The translations under genes and the position numbers were made by a program. From positions 2,046,001 to 2,110,000 of the forward strand of contig SCHM01000002.1 in assembly GCA_004123355.1 (NCBI GenBank): a stretch of 64,000 bases of DNA, in the 5' to 3' direction. The notes beneath the pieces were generated by a model that saw only the letters and a list, made by a program, of their open reading frames with translations, made no database searches and had not been told where the DNA came from. Positions 22,983 through 36,683 of this stretch are shown here, in pieces. The DNA comes from Amphirosellinia nigrospora. Taxonomy: Eukaryota; Ascomycota; Sordariomycetes; Xylariales; Xylariaceae. Position 1 is the first letter of the stretch. The number at the start of each line of letters is the position of its first letter.

Positions 22983-24854
22983 ATGGAGAGTCCAAACGAC
23001 CCCAGATCATCAAGGTCGGTGATCGCGCCGGCGACTGTGGACTACTCGACGGAGTTGACACCAACACACACAATCGCCACCGGGGACGCGAATGAGCATG
23101 CACGTGATTCACAAGAGCACCAGGCGCAACCTGACGAGACGGCGTCAGCGTATCTATTGAAGTGGACGGAGACTGAGGTTACCAAAACACGCGTCGATAG
23201 TATCGCCCAGCTGCGGTCGTCCACTCAAGATGACAGCAATTCCACGCGCCATCTACTAGTTTTCCGCGGGCTGCCTGTGGACCACTGTATGGCGTTGAAG
23301 GAGGACGTTGATATCGACGCTTCGTTCATTGAGGCGCTTCTCGGCAGGAGATGCTATAGGCCGTCAAAGAGGATAAAAGCTGGCTGGGCGCATTACGATT
23401 ACCCTGAGCTGGTTTGCCAGTCGTCTGCCCTTGATAACAGACACTCTCGTGGCCTGGTGGGCGATCCCCCCGTCTATTTAACTTCGGGGACTGGAGACAG
23501 CGTCATATTCTGTAGGGCGTCAATTTGGCTGTCCGAGAAAGCGCAGAGTGAGTGACCTGGTCTTGCGAGCTTATGATCCTATCTCCAGATAAAGGCTTAC
23601 CCTTGACACCGTATCAGTTCTCTTTCTAGACCCGGTAGCCTCAAAGTTAGCAGTCTCCAGGCGGCCATACAACGCTTACACGACAGAAGTTTTGCCCGAC
23701 GATAATAGTATTTCCACCATCATGACGCAGTTCAACGTTAATGGGAATACAACGGTCCTCAGGGATGAGATCGCGGATCTCGAGGCGATGCTCTGTGACA
23801 ACCTGCAAGACGGTTGCTCTAGCCGCGAGGACATCCTGGAGCTCCTCGAAGACCTTGTGATCAACAAATGGAGCGATTTTTTCGAGGCGCTAAACACTGA
23901 TCTGTCTGTTAACGTGGCTGAAACTGCGGCTCTATTCTCACACACGTTGGGCTGTCTCGAGCGTAATCTGGACGTCTCGCGCCAGCGATATAGGGCAATA
24001 CGACCTTCAATCGAGACACGTTTAGATACACGCGAACTTCCAGAAACAAGGTTACAATCTAGAGTGGCGGAGTGGGAAGCGCTACTCTCCCGGTTGAATC
24101 GGCGAGTCCAGCTCTCCAGCTATCTCGACTCGGTCGTAGCAAGTTCGAAAGCGCCAGCGCGGAAGCCGAGCGCAAAAACAGAGATAACCCCGGGCTTCAG
24201 AAAGCCATCCGGAGACGGCCACGGCGATCGCCCCAACTACAACTCGAGGAACAACGGCAGGGGTTCGTCGGCGCGGTTCGACGAGAACCAGCGCAGCCTG
24301 AACCGCGTCACGTACCTCGGCGCATCCTCCTCCCGTTCTCCATCGTGTCGGGGATCCTGGCGATCGGGGAGCCGTTCGGGCCGGGCGGCCCGCAGTTCTG
24401 GATCTTCTGGGCCGTGACCGTGCCCCTGGTCCTGCTGACGCTGCTCATCGTCTACGCGGACTCGATCCGCAAGGGGGAGGTGTGGATCGAGGTGGCGGCC
24501 GCCTCGGGCAAGGCGGATTTTTCAGATAATACGGATGGTTTGCCTGATGGAAGCGTGCATGATACGAACCCGGACGACGTCGAGCAGGGCCTGCCCATCT
24601 CTACCAGACTCGCGGAGCCCATCTCCCTCCCTCTCGCGGGCGACATAGATACGGGAGAACCGCAGAGGATGGTCCAGAAGAGGTGGGGGAATAAGTCGGC
24701 GCATGATACTCGCCCTGGGTCTGCGGAGGCCTACTGCGAGGAAAAGAAGAGGTGGCGCAAGGAGGAGCTTGGTTGGATGGGTGCTTTTGCTACCGTGCTC
24801 CAGTTGTATAAACTGAAGGCGGGCGTCCCGCCTGAACGTCTGCGTCGTGGTTGA
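22983..24854 (+). CDS. CorA-like fungal membrane protein
   Basis: Two exons, 22983-23547 and 23618-24854, joining SVIFCRASIWLSEKAQ to ILFLDPVASKL. The N-terminal part resembles fungal CorA-like proteins (a cytosolic alpha/beta domain with Trp/Leu-rich strands). A long helical region follows (about residues 230-400: DEIADLEAMLCDN, SREDILELLEDLVINKW, RVAEWEALLSRLNRRVQLSS). Two C-terminal helices are ILLPFSIVSGILAI, then GPGGPQFWIFWAVTVPLVLLTLLIVYAD split by a short loop. This two-helix hairpin near the C-terminus is the CorA arrangement, but the GMN selectivity motif is not seen; the loop is GEPFGPGG. Transport function is therefore unproven. One base is missing near 24324, just before the first helix. 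A 140-residue tail follows the helices. Confidence 0.65.
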
Positions 24855-27160
24855 GGGAGGTGAGGTGTGAAGAGCGCATTACCTTAAAAGAGGACTTGAT
24901 TGTAGACTTATCGTTGAAAATAACGCGACAGAGCGCTTGAAGAGTCCCCGATAGAATTGTAGTATATCGAGTTTAGATTAAGTTTGTCGGACTCATCTAC
25001 ATCTTCACGGTATTATATGACCCTCTAATTAGCTCTTAGAAAGAACCCGATTTTGCGATATAATGCCCTGTGTTTAGAGTTGACACAAGAGACAAACACA
25101 TAACACAGGCATGCAGACGTAGACGAGTGACTCCCAGTGTATAGCCAAGTAGTTAGATAGTCTCTGCGAGAGTAATTTCGGAAACTTTCGCGCGACAACA
25201 AATGTTTGTTGCTTACTATAAACACGGGCCCCTGAAACAAGTCAAGCACCGTTTACATAAGTTAAAGGTTACCGCATAAAACAGAAAAGGCAGTGTGGAT
25301 CTGTACACAACTTCAACAGGGTGTAAGGCCAGCAACATTGCTACCATCTCAGTTGAAATTCCGGGTTCATAGGGCCTAAACATTCAATCCATGAGCAGCG
25401 GTACCTGAGTGCTTAGCTGCCGCACATAGAAGGGAGTGACCAAGACATTAGATGTCTACGATTGTGTACTTGAATTAATATTGATAATGCGGCTCAAATA
25501 GCATGATCTCGGCGTCTGCTCAGTGCGGCTGTAATCTTACCCTCCAAGGAATTGATACTCTATCCTTATGAATTCGCAATTATCAAGTTAGACAACATCA
25601 ACTAAACCAATTGACCACGACCTTCTTCGCATGATTTCCGCCATATTGTGAGTCGCCTCGGTTCGAACCGGTAAGACAATTGTATGTGTTTTGTGTCTTC
25701 ATGACAAGAGTTGGTTTTCTATATTCGAATACGAGTCAGTTAAGAGAGGGCTACTGTTACAATGCTTCCTGGCGTAACTCTTCTTTATATACCTAGGTAT
25801 GCAAACTTTATTAAGCTTGTACGGAGGTTCGCTAATCTAGTTAGACTTGAAGTCGAGTGTGCCAATGTATTAATTCGACAACCAAAAGACTCCTCTCAAG
25901 GGATATAACCTCGCGCATTTCCCATGGTTCCCATCACAATACAATATGGTCAAAATATAGTTAGATAATTATACAGCATTCAACTCAACCCACGTGATGC
26001 CTTGAATAAGTAAATGCCTAATAGTTATTGTAAGCACCCTGTATGTCTGTATAGACAGACCTAAAGTCTCGGACTCTAGTTAGGTGTATCCGAGCATAAC
26101 CCTCAACCTCCGGGACAATAAGGAAGCAAGAGATTGCGAAACCTTCAAGGCATATAGAGACTAGAACTCTCATACCTCGAAAGCCTGAGGGAAATAGACC
26201 TTATAGCCGCTCTCTTGACTTTGTAGTAGATTATTTCAACATGAAAACCTTCCAATCCTTTCAACAGAAGCTTTTGTTACAGTATCAGCAGGACTCTGTA
26301 TTAGATAGAAGAGGTGCTTTGCGAACAACTCAACATGCAACCCTCAACTTGTCATGTAAACAGCGAGATAGAGTTCACCAAACATGTAGGTACCTTCTAA
26401 GTGTCTGTTGTGCTAGTGAGTTGAGCGTACAACTACTTCCGCGAGTCCCCTTCACGGACTTGATCTCCATTAGCGGTACCTGATTAAATATCGCACCAGC
26501 CATCTTACTTCTTTTTCCGTCTTTTTCCGTCTTTTGCAATCTTTGATTCTTCACAGAAGGCCCGTCTATTCCCAAACTTGCATTCTTCGTCCGAACCTCT
26601 CGTTCCAAGGAGAGATTGGTCATCACCTATCTACCCCTGCCAAAAGACATTCATCTCATCCATCGAAGGAGAGAGATGTCGTCATGCTACTTGGGCTGAC
26701 TACAAAACTGAGTGGGGACGATAGAATAGGTACAGTAGATAAAGAAGCTAAAGTGACTAGACTGGCTAAAGGAAATTAAAGATTCTGGGAGGTCTCGGGG
26801 GGTTTCTACCGCGAGGAACTGCGATTCTCGGACTAGAAGAGGCGTCTTCTCATCACCTGCCCAGCTTGGAAAGAAACAACCGCAGTTGAGATGTAGTAGA
26901 CAAACCTCATGACTTTCTCATAGTTTACTGATCTAATACGAACCCAGGGCTTTCTCGGTCAAGCTCCGGCATGAAATACACTAAGTGATGATTTCATTGA
27001 AGCGATAGTATATATCAATTACTTAACACGCAAAAAGGAGTGACTCGTCTGCCTTGAGAGAAAAAATGACGTCGATATTATCCTCCGGGGGACATTCGGA
27101 TGTATTCTGCTCTACCCCATGCCTTGCCTTGCCCCCTTCCACCGAGCGAACCGCAACGTC
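24855..27160. other. Gene-poor interval with an LTR fossil
   Basis: About 2.3 kb, AT-rich, between the CorA-like gene and the end of thi4. Contains an exact TACCTAGGTA palindrome at 25790-25799 and one degenerate solo LTR (26029-26281). No protein gene or tRNA recognised. Confidence 0.55.
26029..26281 (-). mobile_element. Degenerate solo LTR (fossil)
   Basis: About 253 bp, read on the minus strand from a TGTAACA-type end to a CTTACA-type end. Clearly related to copies at 29692-29930 and 53180-53404 across the blocks CTTCTG, AAGTCAAG, GTCTCTA and CTCGGATAC. No internal retrotransposon domains lie on either side, so it is a solo LTR. It looks old, being strongly diverged from the other copies. 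Superfamily (copia or gypsy) cannot be told from the LTR alone. Confidence 0.6.
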
Positions 27161-28384
<1,224 letters not shown>

Positions 28385-28477
28385 GCTTAGAGGCTGGAAC
28401 AATGGCAGAATTAAGTAGACAGCATCGGGCCCGAAGACTCGAACACCGGCTCATGGCTCGTCACAGATCTATGTTAC

Positions 28478-31400
28478 CTGATGACACATGTTGATACTCG
28501 TCATGTCGGGGCATCGTGAGATCCCCCTATACTGGATAACCCGTCGAGGGCCATGTTCTCCGAGGTAGCTTAAGCCGTCAACGGCGCGTACCGAGATGAA
28601 GATACTGCGAAGTCTAGAAGTTAGTGAGATATCCTCCTTAGTCACAACGACGGAGGGAACAGCGCTAGCAGCGAGGCTCACGATGCTTTGTCTGGCGGTA
28701 TATTTCGAGTACTATTCAGAAATGCTGTGATTACAATTGTGACAAAAGAGATTTAATTCTTGGCTACTCGTTGTGTTCACATATATACCTCGATGAGAAG
28801 CGGGGTAAGGAGTGTTGTCGTCACAGTCACCTATATCGGCCCGGGAGATAGACGGGCTCCAACAAAGCGACATACCGGGTTCCATGCCGGCGGTCATTAC
28901 TTGTATGGGATGGCACTGTATACAATACCTAGTTTATTTGGGTGAAGTTATGGGGATGTCGGCTGGAAGGCCAATCCCATTCACGGTATCAACAGTATAC
29001 GCTCACATTAGTTATCGTATTATACTGGCTCGTAGTAGGGCTTCTGCAGCTATTGTGGTAGATAAACGCATGTCGGTCGATCAGATATATCGTAAGTAGC
29101 ATCATAAGTACGTCATACGCAGAGGCGCGAGCTGTATGTCGTCTTGTTATTGACTAACAGAAAAGGTTCGAACTCACAGGACAGTTTCACGAGGCAAAGC
29201 ATGATTATCTCGTGGAATTTTAACCTGGGTACCAGCATAACAACCAATAAGGCTCCGTCTGTAAGCACGGGTTCTTGATAGCCCTACACTGTACGGCGGC
29301 GCCTCATCGCCTTTTAAACCCTACCAACTATAAATCTGGCGTTTGAAGGAACGCTAAATGTAGCTAAGGTGAGCACTCGTGGTAATCGGGGTGTTCTGGT
29401 AGATGGGGCCCCTAGTATTGCATAGGATCGACGTCTTGCTGGTGTCGAAATACAGTATCTCACCTCCTTATGATTGCGTCTTCTAGACAAGACTTATATT
29501 GGCGAGAAGTGATGTGGTATACTTGACGCATTGTATGATGGCCTTGCTAGGTAGTTCTGAGAATTGATATAACCTTGCCGGCCATCTGTGGAGCTGGCTG
29601 ATCAACCTACTATTCATATGATGACTTATACATATAAAGATAGAGGGGATTGTTATCTCCTACCACATTACTAATTTAATGGATACCCAGCTATAATAAG
29701 GGCTTCTGCCAAGGGCCTGGAATAGTGTTCAAATTATCGTAATCCTTTTATGAAGTCAAGGGGCCATGAAGGTTTGTTCCCTCGTCTCTTCGATGTAGGA
29801 GAATTATAGCCCATGTACCCAAACGCCTCGTCTCTTGTTTCCTATTTCTCTGCTGTCTCGGAGTCCGGGCGTTACACTCGGATACTCCCAACAAGAGTCC
29901 GAAACCTGGGATACACAGAGCCGTATGACACAACTCAGCAAGGTCTTTGGTAATATCCAGGTCGACGGGACTCCGTCAGAGCGGGGGCTGACGCCGCAGA
30001 CAGGAACGGCGCAAGAGCTTCATTTTCAAAGATATAACCAACGCTATAATATAGGCGGTCGAAAGATGAACTCGAAAATTGAAACTAGATAAGGGAGTTA
30101 GATTATTACGAGTCCTACCTTACGACAACGCCTAGGTATCGCGAGATAGCCAGCTTATATGCCCAGGGCTCACACATGCACGACAGCTAGCCCATCTCAC
30201 GAAGTGAGAGCTAAGAAGGCGGTTGGTCGAAGTGCCATCAGAGACCCCCCAGTCTCTGGCAGGAAGTTAGCTCCGGCATCTTACCAACAAGTCGAATCGA
30301 CTCTCGCACGCTGACACCACACCAAACAAAGAAGATACGTGCGGCTCAAAGCCGCTGCCCAGTAGCAGGTGACACGTACCTATTCCCTTGACCCGGCGAG
30401 GTCACATTCCGTCCTCTCATCCCGGCACTCCCGAGACGCCTGTGACTGGGATTGCTTGATTGCCACGAGATATTTAGGTAGACAGGTAGACAGGCAGGTG
30501 AAAGCGACGGAAAATATCGGTCCCCCGCCCGTTAGTTGGAACTCGGGCAGCTGATGGGAGCTGAGCTTCTCACATCGGTTTCCCCCACGCCCTACTCTAG
30601 GGTTTTCGGTCCTCTCAAAACGGAAACTGCGCGCTATGCGAACGCTTCTCTGCATCACATAAGATGGGTGCGGGGGAAGCGCGGGGGGCACTGCGCCGTA
30701 TCCGAGCAGCACCATATTGCATTTTCCGATTATTATCTAGGTATCTGGGCATAAGTGTCTCAGATGCGCGTGTTCTGGCAGTTATTTCTCCTGCAGATGG
30801 CACGTTTTCGGGCGGTGACGATTTTCGTGATAGCGGTGACTTGGGATAGTTGCCTTGTTGTTGTGATTGGTTTATACACCTAGTGCCATTCACATCCAGT
30901 CCGGTGTATTTTTTGTTGGTTGGCAATTCGGTGTCATGTGCTCACGTTGACATGTGATAACACAGCTAGCTAGTCCTCTTTGTTCGGTGAGGGGTTTTGC
31001 TCGGCGTGGGTTGGGTTGGGTTCGGAGGGGAAAAGTGCAACACTCGAAGCTCAATCAGTGACATACCGAGCAAGCCTGGTTTCGATTGTTTCTCGGGGTC
31101 GCCCAAAGGAATACCAACAAAGCTCCTTTGCCCACCTCAAATTGTCAACTGTAGAAAGTCTGTCTTAAGAAAGCTCTTCGTGTGTCAGTTAACCAAGGGG
31201 ACAAAGTTGATCACCGAAACGAGAGGATAGACAATCTTGTTAAAACAAAGCACTGTGTATTCTAGGTAAGATATAATTGTACTTCCTAGTCTAATGGATC
31301 TCCGTGAAGGAGGCAACGTCTAAATCGTTCTTGTTTTGACCCCCCTTTTGAATAAAGGGAGGGTGACGCGACCGGCGGACCTTCTGTCCCATCCGTCCCG

Positions 31401-31744
31401 TCAAATGGCCCCGTTTGACAATCCCCATGCCCGTTTCATGCATACTGTCCCTATGAGAAATGCTGCCCGAGTCTAGTGTTGTTGAGAATGGAAACCTGCG
31501 TCTAGCCAAGGTTCTTGGTATCTGAAAAAATTGGTTGTCGAAAGAAGTATGCTTTCCCGTTATGTAACGCCTGAATAAAAACCCTCATGTCCTGTATAAA
31601 ACAAGGAAAGAAAAAAACCAGCAATGCGTCTATCGCGGTTGTGGCGGGTGACTGAATGTGTTGGGTATATATATGTATGAAATGGTGCTGGTGCGTGCGT
31701 GATTTTGTGGTGATAGAAAGTTATAGACTGTCTAAGTCATTCCA
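28478..31744. other. Long gene-poor interval upstream of thi4
   Basis: About 3.3 kb. Contains the thi4 promoter, one LTR fossil (29692-29930) and otherwise only short unsupported frames (for example 28812-29099, 30380-30715). No domains, tRNAs or repeats recognised elsewhere. Confidence 0.5.
29692..29930 (+). mobile_element. Degenerate solo LTR (fossil)
   Basis: About 239 bp, plus orientation. Related to 53180-53404 (reverse orientation) over AGGGCTTCTG, a GTTCA-ATTAT block, GAAGTCAAGGGG and ATGAAGG, and to 26029-26281 over CTCGGATAC and AGAGTCCGA. It ends in CCGTATGACA, like the CCGTGTGACA end of the 56-58 kb copies. Solo, no coding part, old. Confidence 0.6.
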
Positions 31745-32184
31745 CTACCGAATACGGGACAGGGCTAAGAAGGGTGAGTTAGTTTATGCGAACGATTTCG
31801 TGTCTGTAGGCGTTGTCACAACTTACGGCTGTCGTTCTTGGCCGACTGAGGTCCCGAGAAGAAAAACATCAATGCCCAGTGGACAATAGACGCGAGGAAG
31901 AGGACGGCGACGACGCCCAGCTGGGGGCCCTCCAGGATTCCCTGTCCGACGGCGACGAACAGGCCGAGGGAGCACAGCGCGGCAATGGCAACCTCGAAGC
32001 TGGAAGAGCCCGAGTAGAGGGACAGGAAGTCGATCCACTTCGAGGCGTAGAGTTCGGGAGTGGCATCCTCAATCTCGAAATGCACCCGAGTGCGGCGGCC
32101 CTTGGATCCCGAGTTGGACCGGGACCGAGTTCGCTCCAGGGGAGTCATGGTCTGGGTCTGGGTCATCGTCATGGTTGAAGACAT
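31745..32184 (-). CDS. Small two-helix membrane protein, unknown
   Basis: Exons 32184-31827 and 31764-31745 (62-bp intron, donor GTAAGT, acceptor TTCTTAG) give 125 aa. The N-terminal 45 residues are Thr/Ser/Arg-rich and hydrophilic (SRSNSGSKGRRTRVHFEIED). They are followed by ASKWIDFLSLYSGSSSFEVA and two hydrophobic helices: AIAALCSLGLFVAVGQGIL, then LGVVAVLFLASIVHWALMFF after a short loop. The C-terminus is SGPQSAKNDSPLSRIR. Frame intact. I do not recognise the family; it may be a small endomembrane protein. Confidence 0.6.
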
Positions 32185-34996
32185 CTTGAATATGTGTGGT
32201 TGGTTGGTTGATTGTAACGGTAGTGTTGTTATTTGAGTTATAGAAAGGTCTTTGTGTGTTGTTGTTGGGGGCCGTTGTTATATATGGCGGGATTTGATGT
32301 GATGTGATGAGACTGAGGTGTGACGACCGGGCTGACTGGTGAGCTTGAGTTGAAAAGAAGCCTGGGTCAGATTGGACGGATGCCTTGTATGACTATATAT
32401 CTGACGAGAGAAGCGAGTATTGTTCCATACCTGTAGTATGTATTGCCGGCGGATTATCATGAAACGAGCAGGGGTGCTGGTACAAGGCACGTATCTCTAC
32501 ACTACTTAGACGACGCTACGCCCATGACTTATCTTTGTTTTCTACAAGCAGCTAGGTTGGCCATTGGCGATTTGAAATGTCGGCATCCCAGATCGATCCC
32601 TCCCCGGTGGTGTGTACTCACAGTCCTGCCCACAGATACACAACTGCTTAGTTGCATGACCAAGACCTGGTTTGCTGACAAGACCCATGCCACCACACCG
32701 TCTTAGCTCGCAATCGGCCTTGCCTATTTGACATGCAACACCTCAGAGGCTGGTCTCACTGCGCTAGTCTTCTGTTAGTGCATTCGTCGAGGCACAGAGG
32801 CACAGAGGCGGATGAATAAGCTTATTCGTCTGGTGCCTCTCCTTCGCGCACCTCGTCGCCATGCATGTGATAGGCGCAGCACGGAACAATGGCTCTCTAG
32901 CAGCCTATGCGGCGCTGAGTGAGGCCTTGATATGCCGCCCATGACGCTGTGGCTCTGGTACCTGAGATATCGGTAACTGCCGCAATAGGTAGGTAAGGGT
33001 ATTTACCTATCGCATCTGTCGTATAGCAGCAACAATAGAGCGATGCGGCAACATGCGGGCGTTGCTGGGCAAATGCGAAGCACGCAGCACCAGCGCCAGC
33101 GCCAGCACCAGACAGGAACCAGATAACCAGATAATAGTGTACAGTATATCCATACGTGCGCTGCGATGACCGCATACTGTGCTATATCGGGTCGAACGAG
33201 GGTGACAAGTAAGCAGGGGAAATGCCGCTGGGCTTGGTGGCCCAATCCTGCAGACAAGGAGCAGACAAGGAGCCCGTCGTCGTCGCCGACGGGCTACCGT
33301 GATTGGTCTAGCAGCAGCAACTGGAGCTGAACTGGAGTCGGGAATTCGCAATTTGAAATAGAGAATTGAAAAACAGGCCGCCTTTTTTCCAGTTTCCAAA
33401 ACACATTATCGACACTAGCACTATCTGCCGCTCCACCTAATATGTAGGTACCGTAGAGCTAAAACCAAAACACAACCGCTTAACGCAAGGGAATTCGATA
33501 TGTTTACTATGTTCGTGTAACTGTGGCCAACTAGAGACCTTCGCTATTTGATAACAGAATGGTAACTCGGTCGTATTGTGCGTCGCTTGTTACGTTGTCT
33601 ATCCACCAACAACTGTAGGCGTTATCTAGTGTAGCGTAGTGTAAGTGCGTGCTCTCTCTGCCGCAGCACGAGCAAATATTTTGCCTGCCGTCAGACAATA
33701 ATTTCTACACTTTGACCCTCCTCCTCCTGCTTTGGATTTCGGCCAAATACTAAATTTGATCCTGTGCCCTTGTTCCCATTATTGGAGCAAACGCGAAGTG
33801 GATACATTACATAACCACCCTCCAAGCGTTTAAAATTAATTCCAAAAGTACCGTCTGAGTCTAACCTTAGTAGATAAACTTATTAAGTCCAAGCAGAGCA
33901 GCAGCCCAGTTCTGCCCAGTCAAGCCGTTTCGTTTCGTCTGGGGGGAACTGGGGAGACGAGATGATCAGCACGTCTGAGCCCTCGCGTGGGTTCAATAAC
34001 AATAAATAGAGCACTCTACGCCAAAAATGGACAAAGCTGCCTGGTAAGCTGGTAGGCAGGGCTGGGCTAAACCATAGCGTGCCGCTCCTCACATGGCGGT
34101 GGGTAAATATTACTCATCCTCCTCGTCGGCATTGGTCAGGGAACTTGACGCAGGGTCCGCAGCGCCACGATATTAGCGATGTCTTTGTGGCTGCATCCAT
34201 TACGTAGCGCGCCACCCAGCTTGATGGGCATTTCTATATGGTAATTTAGGCGAATTAGTAGAGGTTTCAGTAATACCGCCTTTGTCGTGACTGGATACAA
34301 AGTGTTTGACGGCGAGCCAATGGACACGAGTCCAACGTCATTCACCCGAAATTTCATTATCACAGGTATTACTCAGGCTGGGATCCGTGCGGCCTATGCC
34401 GTATTGTACCTTAGCCATGATCCCAAAGATAGTAAAGCCCGCGTTTCTTCACGTGGCGACGATTCTTGCCCGTTACAGTAGAGCCCACGAGGATGAGATC
34501 AACACGACGCCTGGGGGAGCGCAGTGACCATCTTCACTATTACAGCTAGCTTATTCCCAAATATTGAACAGCAATGTAGATCACTATGCATGGAGAATCC
34601 CGTCATTTCATTCTAGAAAACTTCTGAAACTGTGCGATCCATATATCGCTTACAGTTGGATGTTGGTGCCATGATATAATAGTCTTCTATTTTTATCAAC
34701 GTTGTGTAATTAATGACTGACATGAATAGCAAGTGTATACGAATAAGCGTACACTAGCTCTGACCAAAACTCGGACCAGACTCCGACCGTTTACTTATTC
34801 CCAGTGCTGTGATACCTGATGAAAGATCGGCGGATGAGGCGTGTGACAACCGTGAATGTGGCGTCAGCTGGACACCAATCACCCAGTCTTTCAGCATTGT
34901 CGATAATCGCATAACAACGCTGCGATAGAGAAGATGGAGTAGACCGGATTCCCCGGATTCCCCGACGAGATATTCACCTCAACACACAGACTAGTC
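32185..34996. other. Gene-poor interval
   Basis: About 2.8 kb between divergent promoter and 3' flank. It has a short CAGCACCAGCGCCAGC-type repeat near 33086-33112 and scattered frames on both strands (for example 33007-33399 minus, 34136-34363 minus) without recognisable content. No gene called. Confidence 0.5.
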
Positions 34997-35691
34997 TCAG
35001 CCTCGCTTAAATCTGCTGGCTCGGTAGTATCCGGGCTTCTTCATTCCACTCCCCCTTCCCCCTTGCTTATTCCCAACCGATGACCTGCCAAAACCCAGCG
35101 TGTTGATGCGCATCGAGCGCAGGAGCCGAAGCGCGCCGCGATATTCCTCGTCGTCGAACGCCATCATCCACTCGTGCACCTCGGTCCAGTCCTGGACGCC
35201 CAGGCGCAGCGACGCGTACCGGGTCAGACACCAGCGGTCCGGGCGGCGGCGGAACAGGCGCCGCGTCTCCTCGCTCATGGGCGTCGTGCGGTGCAGCATG
35301 GCCGTCATCTTGGACCTCTCGGAGCGCTCGAGCGTGAGCTCCGAGTCGTAGAGCGTCGCGCGCCGGTAGACCGACACCATGTCGTCCAGCTTCGGGCTGA
35401 GATAGACGAACCCTCTCCAGTCGGCGGGACGCGCCGACGCCGACGCCGACGCCGCCTCCTCGGATTGTGGCTCGTACCGGCGGTACACCTCGAGGCGGAC
35501 GGGTAGAATGACTGCACGATCTCGCGGCTCTCGGCATTCACCGAAAAGAAGGGAGAAGCCACGAGATCTAGTGTGGGAAAGACCTGAGAGTTTTGCTCAA
35601 TGAACCGCCGGTGCCGCGCTTCGGCCTGCACCGCGAAACTCCATATTTCTAACCGGAGTTCCGTGGGCAGCTGGTTGAAAGGGAACGGCAT
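34997..35691 (-). CDS. 2EXR domain protein
   Basis: Starts MPFPFNQLPTELRLEIWSFA, the hallmark of the fungal 2EXR domain (an F-box-like helix found in large expanded families, often with het- or defence-like neighbours), then RRFIEQNSQVFPTLDLVAS and the conserved VNAESREIVQSFYP. A frame break of one base near 35507 separates this from RLEVYRRYEPQSEE, after which the frame runs intact to the stop: WRGFVYLSPKLDDMVSVYRR, EVHEWMMAFDDEEYRGALRL and a basic tail. Expected product about 230 aa, single exon. GC content is higher than the surroundings, which leaves long antisense frames open; these are shadows. Function of 2EXR proteins is mostly unknown. Confidence 0.75.
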
Positions 35692-36683
35692 CGTTGTAGG
35701 GCGACAATGGAGATTTCCACATCAAGTGCACCACTCATGAACGGGCCGACTCGGAAACTTGTTGTAGCATGGGCCAAAGAAGCAAAGAGGTAGGTGGTTT
35801 GCATCCTGCGGGGGTTTTCTGTCCCCCGACTCGGGAAGTGGAGATAAAAAAACAGTGAGATAGCTGCAGATGTGTTGGGGTCCCTTTTATCGACCCCCGG
35901 CTTATTATTAGGTTATTAAGTAGTGAATGATGACAGCCGATATATGAAGTGAAGACATATCATGTGTGGAAGACTGACACAGAATCTACATTTCATGAGG
36001 AGCTACGGAGCAGTATTACTTTGATCAGTGATTAAATTCGCCATCTTAGACAGGCCTAAACAGAGGGTGCCCCCAGCCAATGGGTCCTGTTATTCGAGAC
36101 GGGCATCACCTTGTCCAAACTTCTATGTGGTGTAAACAGAAGCCCTGAAAAGCAACCGAGGCTTGAGACAACTACCTACAAATGAAGCGTGGAACATGGA
36201 GTAAAAACTCGGGGGAAAAAAAACGTGGTATCTTGCAAAAAAAAAAAACATGCTAGGCTTGAGCCATCCTATGCTACACGTCTCCCTAGTCTAGCAGACG
36301 GTTGCGAGCAGATAGTACTGAACACGAAGGGTTGAAATACCTTCATATATGCCGGAACGGCATTCATTCCAATATACACGTGCCACCTCTCTTCAAATCA
36401 TGTCCCGTCGAGATCATGAGCGGCCTGATTATTGTATGCCGTTGTAAAGAAAACGAATAGAGAAAAGAAAACGGGAAGGGCGAGGACTAGTTCGGCGACA
36501 TCTGTGGTGGATCAATATAGAGTTGATCAGATGCTGCTCGTTGCTAGGTATTTGGGTCTGTTCTCCCGCTATGTCCCTCAAGAAGGGAGGCACTAGCATG
36601 CTCTAAAGAGCAAAGACAATGCATCCAATAAAATGGAGATCAGGCCACTCAAAGTACAGGCACTGATGTAGACTCGGCGGCTT
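35692..36683. other. Intergenic region
   Basis: About 1 kb between the 2EXR gene and the end of the kinesin gene. Poly-A runs near 36217-36248. Nothing else recognised. Confidence 0.5.

Noticed and set aside
25655-25680. tRNA-like T-loop GGTTCGAACC
   Set aside because: The stem around the loop does not pair as a T arm, and no A box or acceptor stem fits upstream. It is a short palindrome.
28425-28460. Possible minus-strand tRNA with GTTCGAGTC
   Set aside because: The T-stem does not pair and the region fits the thi4 leader exon and intron instead.
35067-35537. Long alternative frames on both strands
   Set aside because: Shadows of the GC-rich 2EXR gene.
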